From Tardiphaga robiniae (GTDB lineage Bacteria > Pseudomonadota > Alphaproteobacteria > Rhizobiales > Xanthobacteraceae): a stretch of DNA of 64,000 nt. The position numbers and the translations under genes were made by a program. Positions 9,441-18,136 of this stretch are shown one piece after another. Each line of letters begins with the position of its first letter. The stretch's first letter is position 1. Below the pieces are notes generated by a model. It worked only from the letters and a program-made list of their open reading frames with translations, did not search any database and was not told the origin of the DNA. The stretch is taken from the NCBI RefSeq assembly GCF_001618955.1, contig NZ_LVYV01000056.1, positions 231,014-295,013 of the forward strand. Reading direction: 5' to 3'.

Positions 9441-10412
9441 GGTCAGCGTCTTGGCGCGCGCTGGAGGCGGCGCGATCTGACCGGCGGGGCTCCCTTCCAG
9501 GGCTTCGAGATTTATGTTGAGGCCGAGTTCTCGCGTCAGCCAGCCGATGAAGGTCACCATCGATGGCGCATATCGCCGTGACCGCGGGAAGACCAACCAG
9601 TGCCCGGTGTAGAAGACGTCTTCGCTCACGCCCTCAAGGGGCCGCACAAGGCGGCCGGATGCAATCTCGCGCTCGGCCAGCAGGGTGGATTCGAGAGCAA
9701 CCCCGATCTCATCCGCCGCAGCACTCAGCGACATGAAACTGCGATCAAAACGCGGTCCGTTCGGAAGCGGCGCGACAAGCCCGTTCGCGGCGAACCAGGC
9801 CGGCCAACGCACGTTCTTGTTGTCACTTTCAATCAATATCTGCTGCAGCAGATCACCGGGTGAGCGGATCGCTGCCGCGAGTGAGGGAGCGCAGAGTGGC
9901 GTGACGACCTCCGTTCCAAGCGGCAGCACGATCAAGCCTTGCTTCAAGGATCCATAGTCGCCGGTCGGCGGGACGCCGTAGACAATGTCTGCATCGAACT
10001 CATCCGCAAGAAACTTCGTATAGTCCGTGCCGGTAGCGAGCCGCAGCTCAAGACCCGGACATTCCGTCAGAAGTCTGCGCAATCTAGGAACCAGCCATTG
10101 AGCGGCAAAGCTCGGTGCGCAATGCAGCTTCAACAATTGGGGCTTTCTCGCTGCAACGCTACCCAGGCCGAGATGCAACTCGCCAAAGCCGCGCTCGACA
10201 TGCCGCATCAACGTCTCGCCCTCCGGGGTCAAACGAATGCTGCGGCCTTCGCGCTCAAAGAGCACTGTTCCCAAATCCCGTTCGAGGCCGCGGATGGCAT
10301 GGCTGACCGCACTCGGCGTCAGTCCCAGATCATCAGCCGCCAAGCGAAACGATCCGGTACGGGTCGCGGCCTCAAAGGCGCGCAGAGCGGTCAGGTGGAG
10401 ATTGCGAAGCAT
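9432..10412 (-). CDS. LysR-family regulator (GcvA-like)
   Basis: The protein of about 326 residues begins LRNLHLTALRAFEAATRTGSF, the N-terminal winged helix typical of GcvA-type LysR regulators, with the recognition helix in LTPSAVSHAIRGLERDLG and then FEREGRSIRLTPEG. The rest is a LysR effector-binding domain. It lies directly upstream of, and on the same strand as, the SDR-transketolase-TRAP operon, so it is the likely regulator of that operon. I start at the ATG at 10412 because it matches family N-termini; an in-frame extension to 10505 is possible but unlike the family. Confidence 0.88.
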   Translation of the reverse strand: MLRNLHLTALRAFEAATRTGSFRLAADDLGLTPSAVSHAIRGLERDLGTVLFEREGRSIRLTPEGETLMRHVERGFGELHLGLGSVAARKPQLLKLHCAPSFAAQWLVPRLRRLLTECPGLELRLATGTDYTKFLADEFDADIVYGVPPTGDYGSLKQGLIVLPLGTEVVTPLCAPSLAAAIRSPGDLLQQILIESDNKNVRWPAWFAANGLVAPLPNGPRFDRSFMSLSAAADEIGVALESTLLAEREIASGRLVRPLEGVSEDVFYTGHWLVFPRSRRYAPSMVTFIGWLTRELGLNINLEALEGSPAGQIAPPPARAKTLTER

Positions 10413-10543
10413 GGAACAAGAATGGCCGTTGAGACAGGCTAACACAAGCTCTCGCCCGGCTTGCTCGTTCTGTCCGTCGTCAGACAATTGAGACTGATCA
10501 GACATTTCGCGAAGCGAGGCTCTGGCTCATCAGGGTTAAAGTT

Positions 10544-10820
10544 TTAAGTGGCCTGCAGTCGATGCCGCAAGCGGCGGTTGGTTGGCGACGGTGACGCGTT
10601 TGATGCGCTGACGCTCTGCGAGCATCGTCTCAGCCCTGCCGTAGTCAGCGTCGGCCGGAGTGAGGCGTCGACGCTGATAGTGCGTCTGGTAACCAGCAGA
10701 ATGTAGACAGCGGGAACGACGAATAGCGTGAACAATGCACCGATCGACAGACCCGAAACGATCACCAGTCCCCTATTGAAGCGAGAGGCCGCGCCGGCCC
10801 CGGAGGCTACCGTAGTTCTA
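10544..10820 (-). pseudogene. C-terminal scrap of an RND efflux pump gene
   Basis: On the minus strand, text typical of the last transmembrane helix of AcrB-type pumps is visible (SRFNRGLVIVSGLSIGALFT followed by LFVVPAVYILLV), then an unrelated tail. Nothing upstream continues the roughly 1000-residue protein, so this is a remnant of a deleted or rearranged gene. The frame stays open upstream of the GTG at 10765, as expected of an internal fragment. Confidence 0.7.
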
Positions 10821-11082
10821 GATTTCCATCTCTCTTACCGGCTTCGTTTTGCGACCATTGCCGGCTGTAGTCGTTCGTATGTCATATGGACCACGATAAA
10901 TCCGGTGTCTCAGGCCACCGATTGTTTTCGGCATTTTCGGCGATGTCTCAACCCAAGCGGGGACGCTCTAATGCGTGCCTCAACTGAGATTTCGATGTAT
11001 TTATATCGTTGCGAGCTTTAAATTTCTCCGCGCAGACCCTTTTTATTGAATTGATATCGCTTCGTTCGAACCGGACCTACCT

Positions 11083-11436
11083 ATGCCAATTGCCAACGGG
11101 CTCTATTCGATACGCATCTCGATGGACGGGGAGGATCGTCGCCGGGCCTCTGGCATCATCAACTTGCAGGATGGAGCACTCATCGGAGGCGACAGCTTCT
11201 TTTATTACACAGGAACTTTCGAGGCTAAGAACGGTAGATGGCGCGGCGAATTGATGACGCGTCAACACACCGATGCGCCGGGCAAGAACCTCTTGTTTGG
11301 TGGACGGGAAGTCAGCTGCGGCTTCTCCGGGTCTTATGGCGACAAGACTGCAAAGGTTGAGGGCACAGCCCTCGTCGGCAAGGTCAGCGTGGCTTTCAGA
11401 GCTGAGTTGCAATTGCTTCTGCCGATGCGGGGCTAA
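11083..11436 (+). CDS. GrlR-like small regulatory protein
   Basis: A 117-residue protein resembling the GrlR family. It has the N-terminal NGLYSIRISMDG strand, a GGDSFFYYTGTF motif, the RWRGELMTRQHT strand and the FGGREVSCGFSGSY turn that make up the lipocalin-like beta barrel. GrlR in enteropathogens represses a type III secretion activator; many rhizobial genomes carry orphan relatives of unknown role, and none of the secretion partners is present here. The ATG at 11083 begins the conserved domain directly. Confidence 0.65.
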   Translation: MPIANGLYSIRISMDGEDRRRASGIINLQDGALIGGDSFFYYTGTFEAKNGRWRGELMTRQHTDAPGKNLLFGGREVSCGFSGSYGDKTAKVEGTALVGKVSVAFRAELQLLLPMRG

Positions 11437-11672
11437 GAGATATTCACATATTGCCCCGGCCATTCTAGTAAAATGCAGAGTCCCGATGTTGAAAACCAGA
11501 ATCACTCAATTTGTCAGAAGATATAAATCATCTCCGGAGAACGATTTCTGTCGTGTGGTTGAAACATGCGCGGGTCGCACATAGACTGTGTCAATAGATT
11601 GCGCTGATGTTGCATGACGATAAGCGCTCCACCACGCCGAACTTCAGCCGGTCACCTTTCCTAAGTGTTCAA

Positions 11673-12299
11673 ATGCCCAGTCTCGCAGTGTTCCTTCCCT
11701 TCATCACCATCGCCCTGTTGGTGGCGATCACGCCGGGCCCCGGCATTTTCTACATCGCGGCACGTACGCTAGACGGCGGACTTGAAGAAGGACTGTCTTC
11801 CAGCGCGGGCCTTGGTCTGGGCGGCCTTGTTCATGTCATCGGCGGTGCCGTCGGCATTTCCGCGCTAGTTATGGCGAGCGCGGAGGCATTTACCGTTCTG
11901 AAGATCGTCGGCGCGTTTTATCTGATCTGGCTTGGAATCAAATCGTGGCGTAGCGCGCGAAATGTCAGTCCGAATGTGGTGCGGAAAACAGGCGCACGGC
12001 AAGCGTTCCGGGAAGGCATTTTGGTCGAGGCGCTCAACCCCAAAACCGCTGCGTTCTTTCTCGCCTTCATTCCGCAGTTTGTGGACCCGTCGAAGCCCGT
12101 AGCGATACAATTCATTGTCCTCGGGTTGATCTCGGTTGCGCTGAACACAGGGGTCGATCTGGCCGTGGCCTATTGGGCAGCCAGAGTTAGGTCGGGATTT
12201 GCCGGGCGCCCGGCAATGCTTGTCAGGATGCGGCAGGCGTCAGGAGCGATCATGTGCGGATTGGGCGCGACGCTTCTGTTTGCGCGACGCTCCGCCTGA
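11673..12299 (+). CDS. LysE/RhtB-family amino-acid exporter
   Basis: A membrane protein of about 208 residues with the LysE family N-terminus (FLPFITIALLVAITPGPG) and about six hydrophobic segments, ending near SGAIMCGLGATLLFARR. Such proteins export amino acids or their analogues. The frame extends upstream to 11607, but the ATG at 11673 matches where family members begin. It converges with the SnoaL-like gene on the opposite strand, 8 bases away. Confidence 0.85.
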   Translation: MPSLAVFLPFITIALLVAITPGPGIFYIAARTLDGGLEEGLSSSAGLGLGGLVHVIGGAVGISALVMASAEAFTVLKIVGAFYLIWLGIKSWRSARNVSPNVVRKTGARQAFREGILVEALNPKTAAFFLAFIPQFVDPSKPVAIQFIVLGLISVALNTGVDLAVAYWAARVRSGFAGRPAMLVRMRQASGAIMCGLGATLLFARRSA

Positions 12300-12307
12300 G
12301 CCCGTTC

Positions 12308-12799
12308 TTACGACGACGTGACGAATTCTGACGGCGCAACGTCATTGCCGCGGATCTGGCCGAGCAGTCCGTGGATGTCACCGAGCACCCAGAGATCGCG
12401 CACTTTTCCCGCTTCAAATTTGAACACCGGTGCGCCAAGCCAAGCGACATATAAGTTCGTCGCCGGCAGACCAAACATCGGCTCGCGTTGAATGCCGTGA
12501 AAGCGGACCTTGGCGGTGACGAGACTGCCCTCTTCCACCATCAGCAGGATGTCCGTCGTATAATTCTGCAGGGAGCCGGTCACCCAGGTCACGTAATCGG
12601 CAAACTGGTTGTGCCCCACCAGCACCGGTCCGAGCGAGCCCCGGAATGTAAAATCTTCATGGAATATCAGCGGGATCAGATCGACATTCGCGTGATCCCA
12701 CATGTCCTTGTAAAACGCCCGGACGATCTCCTTCTGCGGACTGAGCACGACATTCTCGAATGTCATCGGGGCTTCCGTCGCAGGCACCACATTCGTCAT
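12308..12799 (-). CDS. SnoaL-like / NTF2-fold protein
   Basis: A 163-residue cone-fold protein of the SnoaL-like polyketide cyclase/NTF2 superfamily: EIVRAFYKDMWDHANVDLIP at the N-terminus, then FHEDFTFRGSLGP, VRFHGIQ and FKFEAGKVRDLWVLGD. The fold includes isomerases, dehydratases and proteins without catalysis, so no reaction can be assigned. The ATG at 12799 follows AGGAG at good spacing. The longer frame to 12949 is rejected because its extra 50 residues are arginine-rich and unlike the family. Confidence 0.75.
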   Translation of the reverse strand: MTNVVPATEAPMTFENVVLSPQKEIVRAFYKDMWDHANVDLIPLIFHEDFTFRGSLGPVLVGHNQFADYVTWVTGSLQNYTTDILLMVEEGSLVTAKVRFHGIQREPMFGLPATNLYVAWLGAPVFKFEAGKVRDLWVLGDIHGLLGQIRGNDVAPSEFVTSS

Positions 12800-12951
12800 C
12801 GGTTGAACTCCTGATTCTAAATTCTGGGTTGCTCTCTTTGGTTCAGTCGAGCGTCGCAAGGCGACGATTTCGCCGCTTACGCGGCTGCGTTGGAAACGAG
12901 ATCGTTCGATCTGCCGTGATGGCGGGTGGCGATTTTGCTCGGCTTGCAATT

Positions 12952-14436
12952 CTAGTCGGCCTTGTATTGCTTCAGGATGGCCCCGAGCCCTTTTGCGGAG
13001 ACGTTGAGATCTTTGATGGAGAAACCGCCGAATCCGAGCATCAAGCCCGATTGACGCTTCTTCGATGCGTAAAGCGGCGAAACCGCGCGAACGATGATCC
13101 CGGCTGCGCGCGCTTCCGCGACGACCTTCACATCATCGACTTTCTTCGGCAACCACACGACGAGATGCATTCCCTGATCGCTGGGCTGTAAAACGGCCCA
13201 TTCCGGAAACTCGCGTGAGATCGCCTCGATCAGAAATGTGCGTCGTTCGGCATAGGCACCGCGGATCCTGCGGATATGAGCTTCGAGATGTCCTTCGTCC
13301 ATGAACGCCGCGAGCACATGTTGATCCGCCGCAGGTGAATGTCGATCTACGATAGACCGGGCGCCTGCGAAGGCAGCTACCAGTGGCTCCGGAACGATCG
13401 CGTAGCCAATCCGCATGGAGGAGAAAAGAACCTTGCTCATCGTGCCCAAATAGATGACGCGTGTCGGATCAAGCCCCTGCAGCGATGGAAACGGGTGGCC
13501 CGAATAGCGCAGTTCGCTGTCGTAATCGTCCTCTATGATCCAGGCGTCAGAATCCTGTGCCCATCGAAGGAGAGCAAGGCGGCGCGACATGCTCATGGGC
13601 ATCCCGATCGGATACTGATGCGACGGTGTAACGAACGCAGCCCTTGCGTTCGGACAGACATTCATCGCCCAATCGACATCGATGCCGTTCTGGTCCACCG
13701 GGACATGATGGGTCGTGACGTCCAGAGCCTGCAGTACGGCTGTGATGCCCGGATAGGCCGGATCCTCGACCCAGACGGCGTCGCCGCGCCCCACCAGAAT
13801 CGTCGCTGCCAGGAAAAGTCCCTGCTGCGTCCCGGCAGTGATGATTACCTGATCGGGGGTGCAACGGACTGCCCTGACCTTCCGGACGTGATCCGAAATC
13901 GCCTTGCGCAGTTCCGGGAGGCCACGCGGATCGACATAACCGCTCGGCGCCGCCGCGCGCGTTGCTCGAACTCTGTTGCCAAGCCTTCGCCATGTCGCAT
14001 CGGGCGCGGCTGCATCGGCCGGATGCGCGATCGCGAAAGGCAGACCGGGCTGCGGCTGCAGCAGTTGCTCGGCGGCGGCGAATTTCCTGGCACTGAACGG
14101 CATTTTGCCGCTCGTCCTCGGCTTGATCTGCAGCGGGCCGGACGAGGCCGGGACATCTACGCGCTTCAAATCTCGCACCACGGCGGTCCCGGCCCTCGGC
14201 AACGCCTCGAGATAGCCTTCGGCCTTGAGCTGCTCGAAAGCCTCGACGATCGTTCCCCGCGCAAGACCGAGCGAAATAGCAAGCGTCCGCGTTGACGGCA
14301 ATCGCTCGCCCGGTTTCAGGTCGCCAATCGTGATGGCATCGCGAAGGCCTTGGGCCAATTGATGTCCCACCCGACCAGATGTCCGGTCCAGCGTTTTCAG
14401 CGAAGGAAGAGCAAAACTACTCTTGAGACGCGGCAT
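12952..14436 (-). CDS. MocR/PdxR-type regulator (GntR helix-turn-helix fused to aminotransferase fold)
   Basis: About 494 residues. The N-terminal GntR winged helix (GDLKPGERLPSTRTLAISLG, ARGTIVEAFEQLKAEGYL) is followed by a class I aminotransferase-like domain with the PLP site (YLGTMSKVLFSSMRIGY; the lysine forms the Schiff base) and the IIEDDYDSELRY segment. MocR proteins sense PLP or amines and bind repeated CTGGAC-type sites. Such sites occur at 14436-14445, over its own start, and between ridA and the rubredoxin gene, so autoregulation and control of the neighbours are likely. Confidence 0.92.
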   Translation of the reverse strand: MPRLKSSFALPSLKTLDRTSGRVGHQLAQGLRDAITIGDLKPGERLPSTRTLAISLGLARGTIVEAFEQLKAEGYLEALPRAGTAVVRDLKRVDVPASSGPLQIKPRTSGKMPFSARKFAAAEQLLQPQPGLPFAIAHPADAAAPDATWRRLGNRVRATRAAAPSGYVDPRGLPELRKAISDHVRKVRAVRCTPDQVIITAGTQQGLFLAATILVGRGDAVWVEDPAYPGITAVLQALDVTTHHVPVDQNGIDVDWAMNVCPNARAAFVTPSHQYPIGMPMSMSRRLALLRWAQDSDAWIIEDDYDSELRYSGHPFPSLQGLDPTRVIYLGTMSKVLFSSMRIGYAIVPEPLVAAFAGARSIVDRHSPAADQHVLAAFMDEGHLEAHIRRIRGAYAERRTFLIEAISREFPEWAVLQPSDQGMHLVVWLPKKVDDVKVVAEARAAGIIVRAVSPLYASKKRQSGLMLGFGGFSIKDLNVSAKGLGAILKQYKAD

Positions 14437-14445
14437 ATTGGTCCA
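14436..14445 (+). promoter_or_regulatory. MocR-type half site at the regulator's own start
   Basis: TATTGGTCCA overlaps the start codon region of the MocR gene. It shares the TATTGGTCCA core with the site at 15065. This placement fits negative autoregulation by the encoded protein. Confidence 0.5.
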
Positions 14446-14523
14446 TTCCGATATCGACAAGATCGACATCACAGTAGACCAGAAAGCCGGTCAGACCTAA
14501 CGGATGGAAACATGGTCCTCATG

Positions 14524-14913
14524 TCAGGAGATAAAGGCCGTGACCTCGATCTCAACCTTTGCCGCGCGATCAACCAGGCCCGACACATAGAGGAGCGTAG
14601 ACGGAGGGAAATTCCGCCCGAGTGTCGCTTTCCACGCCGCTCCGATGCCTGCCCCCGCTTCCGCGTATTCCTCTCGATCGGTCAGATACCACGTCAGCCG
14701 AACGATATGCTCCGCGCCTCCCCCAGCTTCTTTCAAAAGTCGGATGATCTTTTGGAGCGCGACGTCAGCCTGTCTGGCCAATTCAGCCGGGAATGTGCCG
14801 TCCTCATCGCCAGTCTGGCCAGCGAGAACGATCCACCGTCCAGGTCCTTCGACGACGACGCCATGCGAAAATCCCTTGGGCTTCGCCCAATCCTGCGGGT
14901 GAATGACATTCAT
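14524..14913 (-). CDS. RidA-family (YjgF/YER057c) protein
   Basis: A 129-residue RidA-like protein. It has the family middle region (VVVEGPGRWIVLAGQTGDED, QADVALQKIIRLLKEAGG, VRLTWYLTD) and the C-terminal VEIEVTAFI. RidA proteins hydrolyse reactive enamine/imine products of PLP enzymes, or act as specialised deaminases. The conserved arginine expected before VEIE is not obvious here (VDRAAKVEIEVTAF), so this may be one of the non-archetypal subfamilies. The ATG at 14913 follows GGGAGCGAG. Its neighbour, a PLP-binding regulator, fits amine metabolism. Confidence 0.87.
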   Translation of the reverse strand: MNVIHPQDWAKPKGFSHGVVVEGPGRWIVLAGQTGDEDGTFPAELARQADVALQKIIRLLKEAGGGAEHIVRLTWYLTDREEYAEAGAGIGAAWKATLGRNFPPSTLLYVSGLVDRAAKVEIEVTAFIS

Positions 14914-15028
14914 AACACTCGCTCCCGTTTCTTGGTTTCGTTGACCTGAGAGTACGAAGCGCGCCGTTGGCGTCACAGGGCCAGAATACGCCACGAAAGT
15001 TGGGAGACGTCGGACCACCCTCTGGCGA

Positions 15029-15076
15029 TCTGGACCATATCGGTTTTCGAATTCTGGCCCTGTTTATTGGTCCAGA
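15029..15076. promoter_or_regulatory. Inverted pair of MocR-type operators
   Basis: TCTGGACCATAT (15029-15040) faces TATTGGTCCAGA (15065-15076); the nine-base core TGGTCCAGA is identical in opposite orientation. CTGGAC-containing repeats are the known binding sites of MocR-family regulators such as TauR. The pair lies between the leftward ridA and the rightward rubredoxin/PaiB genes, so the adjacent MocR protein probably controls one or both. Confidence 0.6.
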
Positions 15077-15116
15077 CCCGCACCATGATCGGGATCGGCA
15101 TCGATCGGACTGACCA

Positions 15117-15311
15117 ATGGCGGACCTCGACCAATCGTCATTGCCGTACAGAACGTGGCTCTGCGTGCTGTGCGGCCTCATCTACAGCGAAGAAGACGGA
15201 TGGCCAGCCGACGGGATCGCTCCTGGAACGCGGTGGTCTGACGTTCCGGACGATTGGGCCTGCCCGGACTGCGGCGCAGGCAAGAGCGATTTCGAGATGG
15301 TCGAGCTTTGA
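15117..15311 (+). CDS. Rubredoxin
   Basis: A 64-residue protein with the two iron-binding knuckles of rubredoxin: CVLCG near residue 17 and CPDCG near residue 50, plus [20 protein letters not shown]. It carries a single iron on four cysteines and shuttles electrons, often to alkane or other hydroxylases or to flavoproteins. It starts about 40 bases after the MocR operator pair and is followed 39 bases later by the FMN-binding PaiB-like gene, which suggests co-expression. Confidence 0.92.
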   Translation: MADLDQSSLPYRTWLCVLCGLIYSEEDGWPADGIAPGTRWSDVPDDWACPDCGAGKSDFEMVEL

Positions 15312-15350
15312 TCATCATTACCGGCGAACGTTCGCCTTTCGGAGACGACC

Positions 15351-15992
15351 ATGTACGTACCCCCGCATTTCGATGAGCAGCGGAAAGATGTGCTCCACGA
15401 CCTGATCGACAAGAACGCGCTTGGTATTCTCATCACCAACGGCCGCAGCGGCCTCGATGCGAACCACATCCCGTTTCATCTTGCTCGAAACGAAGGCTCG
15501 CATGGCGTTTTACATTCACATGTCGCCCGCGCGAACCCGGTGTGGCAGGACATTGCCGATGGCGACGAAGCACTCGTTGTTTTTCGCGCGGCTGATGCTT
15601 ACATCTCGCCAAATTGGTATCCGAGCAAACACGAATTTCATAAGCAGGTGCCGACCTGGAACTACATGGTCGCTCACGCATACGCGCGCGCGACGATCCG
15701 GGATGACGAACGCTATCTGCGTGGCGTGGTCGCGCGATTAACGCGCACCCATGAAGCCAGCGAACCGACGCCGTGGAAGATGACCGACAGTTCGAAGGAA
15801 TTCATCGACACGATGATGAAGGCGATCGTGGGTATCGAATTCGAGATCACGCGGCTGGTTGGTAAATCGAAGCTGAGCCAAAACCGCGAACAACGCGACA
15901 TCGATACTGCCGGTCAAAAGCTGAGCGAACGAGGCGAAGGCGTTGTTTCCGATGCCATGAAGATCGTCTCAGCCGCCAAGACTCCGGCCTGA
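15351..15992 (+). CDS. PaiB-like FMN-binding protein
   Basis: A 213-residue protein of the PaiB/FMN-binding split-barrel family. The start MYVPPHFDE and the core AYISPNWYPSKHEF and VPTWNYMVAHAYA are hallmark segments, and EITRLVGKSKLSQNR lies near the end. PaiB was described as a negative regulator in Bacillus, but the fold binds flavin and many members are probably enzymes. Its position after rubredoxin hints at a redox pair. It converges with the XRE-cupin gene. Confidence 0.9.
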   Translation: MYVPPHFDEQRKDVLHDLIDKNALGILITNGRSGLDANHIPFHLARNEGSHGVLHSHVARANPVWQDIADGDEALVVFRAADAYISPNWYPSKHEFHKQVPTWNYMVAHAYARATIRDDERYLRGVVARLTRTHEASEPTPWKMTDSSKEFIDTMMKAIVGIEFEITRLVGKSKLSQNREQRDIDTAGQKLSERGEGVVSDAMKIVSAAKTPA

Positions 15993-16005
15993 GGCCGACT
16001 TTTAA

Positions 16006-16542
16006 TCAAGGAACAGTTTTATTCGCAATTACGACAAGTGCCGACGCCGTCTCTGCGGTCATCTGCGTGAGTTTGTGGGGTATAGTTGAATCGAACTGCA
16101 CGCAGTCGCCGGGGCTTAAGACTTCTTTTCGCTTGCCAATGACGAGTTCGATCTTGCCCGTGAGAACGAACAGGATTTCCTCTCCTTCATGGTGGCTCAT
16201 GATGCGCCCGTGTTTAGCGGTTTTCGTCGGCCGGACAATGAAAGCGCGCATCGTGCGCTCATCGGACAGTCCGGCGACGAGCGAGAGATAGTTATCGGTG
16301 ACCCCAGCTTTGCCGTTCCTGGCGCGCACGATGGTCACCGGGTCATTGTCGTCGGGCTGTCCATAGAACTGGTCTAGGGTCGTCCCGAGTGCCTCAGCGA
16401 TCTTGATCGCGGAACCGATCGATGGCGATGACAAGCCACGCTCCAGTTTCGAGAGGTAGCTACGAGTCAAGCCGGTGTCCGTCGCCAATTGCTCCAGCGT
16501 CATTCCGCTCTGGACGCGAAGAAATTTGAGATTCAATGTCAT
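16006..16542 (-). CDS. XRE-family regulator with cupin domain
   Basis: A protein of about 178 residues. The N-terminal helix-turn-helix (VQSGMTLEQLATDTGLTRSY, LSKLERGLSSPS) is followed by a C-terminal cupin (MSHHEGEEILFVLTGKIEL, LSPGDCVQFDSTIPH). This domain pair is typical of regulators that sense small metabolites. The ATG at 16542 begins at MTLNLKFLR; an upstream TTG/GTG around 16584-16587 with GAAGG before it is an alternative. It lies just after the reductase gene on the same strand and may regulate that operon. Confidence 0.88.
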   Translation of the reverse strand: MTLNLKFLRVQSGMTLEQLATDTGLTRSYLSKLERGLSSPSIGSAIKIAEALGTTLDQFYGQPDDNDPVTIVRARNGKAGVTDNYLSLVAGLSDERTMRAFIVRPTKTAKHGRIMSHHEGEEILFVLTGKIELVIGKRKEVLSPGDCVQFDSTIPHKLTQMTAETASALVVIANKTVP

Positions 16543-16636
16543 CTGACCGGTTTGCCTGTTGAACTTTCCTGCATCCTCTCGCACCAAACCTTCAACAATT
16601 CAAATGCCGGTTACGCACCGATCCGCCATCGCCCGG

Positions 16637-17587
16637 TCAGAGATCCAACACAAGCCTCGGGCCCGCGCAGTCTCCGACGCAGACGATGAGCTCACTTTGC
16701 CGTTCGGTTGGTGAAAGCACACGGTCTCGATGGATTGGAAGCCCCTCCGTCCAGCGCACGCGGCAGGCGCCACAGATGCCGCCGCCGCATGACACCGGGA
16801 CATCGACTCCCATCGATTCGAGCGTTCCCAAAAGGCCCATGTCCGGAGTGACGACCGCGTGTTTGTTGCTGGCCGAGAGATAAAGTTCGTACGGAGGCAC
16901 GTCGCTTTTGGCGGCAAGCTTCGGCGGCGTGAACATTTCAATATGCTTGCGGTCGTCCGGCCAGGTTGCGACCGCTTGCTCGAAAGCTTGAAGCATGGGA
17001 TCCGGTCCGCAGCAGGCAGCCAAGCCAGAGCCGCCGAACTCCCCAACGATCCCGGCGATTATGGGCTTCGATTCTTCAGTCGTATCGTAAAGTCGGACGC
17101 GGCCAGCCTTGATCGCGGGTGCGATCATGTCCGGAAGAACCGGTTGGCCTCGGCTGGCCCAATGCAGCACGTAATTCGTTAGGCCGCGGCGATCGAGATG
17201 CCGGATCGCGGAAATGAACGGCGTCACACCAATGCCGCCCGCCACGAACACGTTTGTCCCTTCCGGATCGAGCGCAATGCCCCCGCGCGGCAGCGAGACG
17301 GATACCGGTTGCCCGACCTGCACGCGATCATGCAGAAATGCGGATCCGCCGCGCCCTTCGCGCTCGCGCTTCACGGCGATCACGTAGCGGCGACCGTCGT
17401 CCGGCTCGTTGCAAAGCGAGTAGGTTCGGACAAGTCCCGGCTCCAGATGAACGTCGATATGGGCGCCGGGCCTGAATGGCGGTAACTCCCAATCGTCTTG
17501 GTCGACAAGCGTGAAGCGCTTGGTGTCGTTGCCAAGATCCTCCACCTTCGAAACGACGGTCGATACCGTTTTGATCGCCTTCGCCAT
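16637..17587 (-). CDS. Flavin/2Fe-2S oxidoreductase (VanB-type reductase)
   Basis: A 316-residue reductase. The N-terminal flavin-binding barrel has RTYSLCNEPD (residues 54-63), the NAD-binding domain has VFVAGGIGVTPFIS (113-126) and GPDPML (194-199), and the C-terminal plant-type ferredoxin has cysteines 267, 272, 275 and 303. Such enzymes pass electrons from NAD(P)H to a partner such as a Rieske oxygenase. No oxygenase is present here. Instead the gene overlaps a MOSC-domain gene by one base (TGATG), pointing to the MOSC protein as the electron acceptor. Last gene of the long operon that begins with the TctC gene. Confidence 0.92.
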   Translation of the reverse strand: MAKAIKTVSTVVSKVEDLGNDTKRFTLVDQDDWELPPFRPGAHIDVHLEPGLVRTYSLCNEPDDGRRYVIAVKREREGRGGSAFLHDRVQVGQPVSVSLPRGGIALDPEGTNVFVAGGIGVTPFISAIRHLDRRGLTNYVLHWASRGQPVLPDMIAPAIKAGRVRLYDTTEESKPIIAGIVGEFGGSGLAACCGPDPMLQAFEQAVATWPDDRKHIEMFTPPKLAAKSDVPPYELYLSASNKHAVVTPDMGLLGTLESMGVDVPVSCGGGICGACRVRWTEGLPIHRDRVLSPTERQSELIVCVGDCAGPRLVLDL

Positions 17588-18096
17588 CAGATCGGCCTTA
17601 CGGTATCGCCGACGCGAAGCGTACCGCCAACAATGATTTTACAGTTTAGGCCAGAACGGTTGATCATGGGATCGAACACCGGTTTGCCCAGAATTTCCTC
17701 GATGTGCCGACATGGCGTCGAAAGGCGGGTCGCTTCGACGATGGTCTCACCGAGCCGAAAGCGTCGGCCGACGAGATGATTGAGCGGAACGCCCTCGACG
17801 GTGACATTGCGACGATGCTCCTCGGGGAGCATGTCGATCCCATGGTCTCGCTTGAGAGCCTCAAGGGTTTCCATCTCAAACAGGGTAATCTGGCGACCTT
17901 CCTCCGGCTTGTGAGAGTAGAACCCCGTCTCCTGCCCGATCAGGTAGCGATCACCATCGATCCCGCGGCTTGCGATGAGCTCGATCTCGGGGAATGTGCG
18001 CATGGGCAGGAACGCCCGTGGTGTCTTATGCAGAAAGCGTACGACACCCTGCCAGGATGTAACGACCGGTTTCTTTTCGATTGCTTGGGCGTCCAT
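17587..18096 (-). CDS. MOSC-domain protein (YiiM-like)
   Basis: A 169-residue single MOSC domain. It shows the family segments GIDGDRYLIGQETG, GRQITLFEMETLEAL, RRNVTVEGVPLNHLVGRRF and RLSTPCRHIEEI. Cys129 in the STPC motif is the expected molybdenum ligand. MOSC proteins related to YiiM/YcbX bind the molybdenum cofactor and reduce N-hydroxylated compounds using an electron donor. The overlapping reductase gene downstream supplies a plausible donor, so together they may form a two-component N-hydroxyl or N-oxide reductase. That function is inferred. Confidence 0.88.
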   Translation of the reverse strand: MDAQAIEKKPVVTSWQGVVRFLHKTPRAFLPMRTFPEIELIASRGIDGDRYLIGQETGFYSHKPEEGRQITLFEMETLEALKRDHGIDMLPEEHRRNVTVEGVPLNHLVGRRFRLGETIVEATRLSTPCRHIEEILGKPVFDPMINRSGLNCKIIVGGTLRVGDTVRPI

Positions 18097-18136
18097 CGTT
18101 CTTCCCTACTCTTGGATCGAAATCTGTTGTTCTTCG

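Noticed and set aside
13339..14295. 318-codon open frame on the plus strand
   Set aside because: Antisense to the MocR-type regulator, whose domains are complete and continuous.
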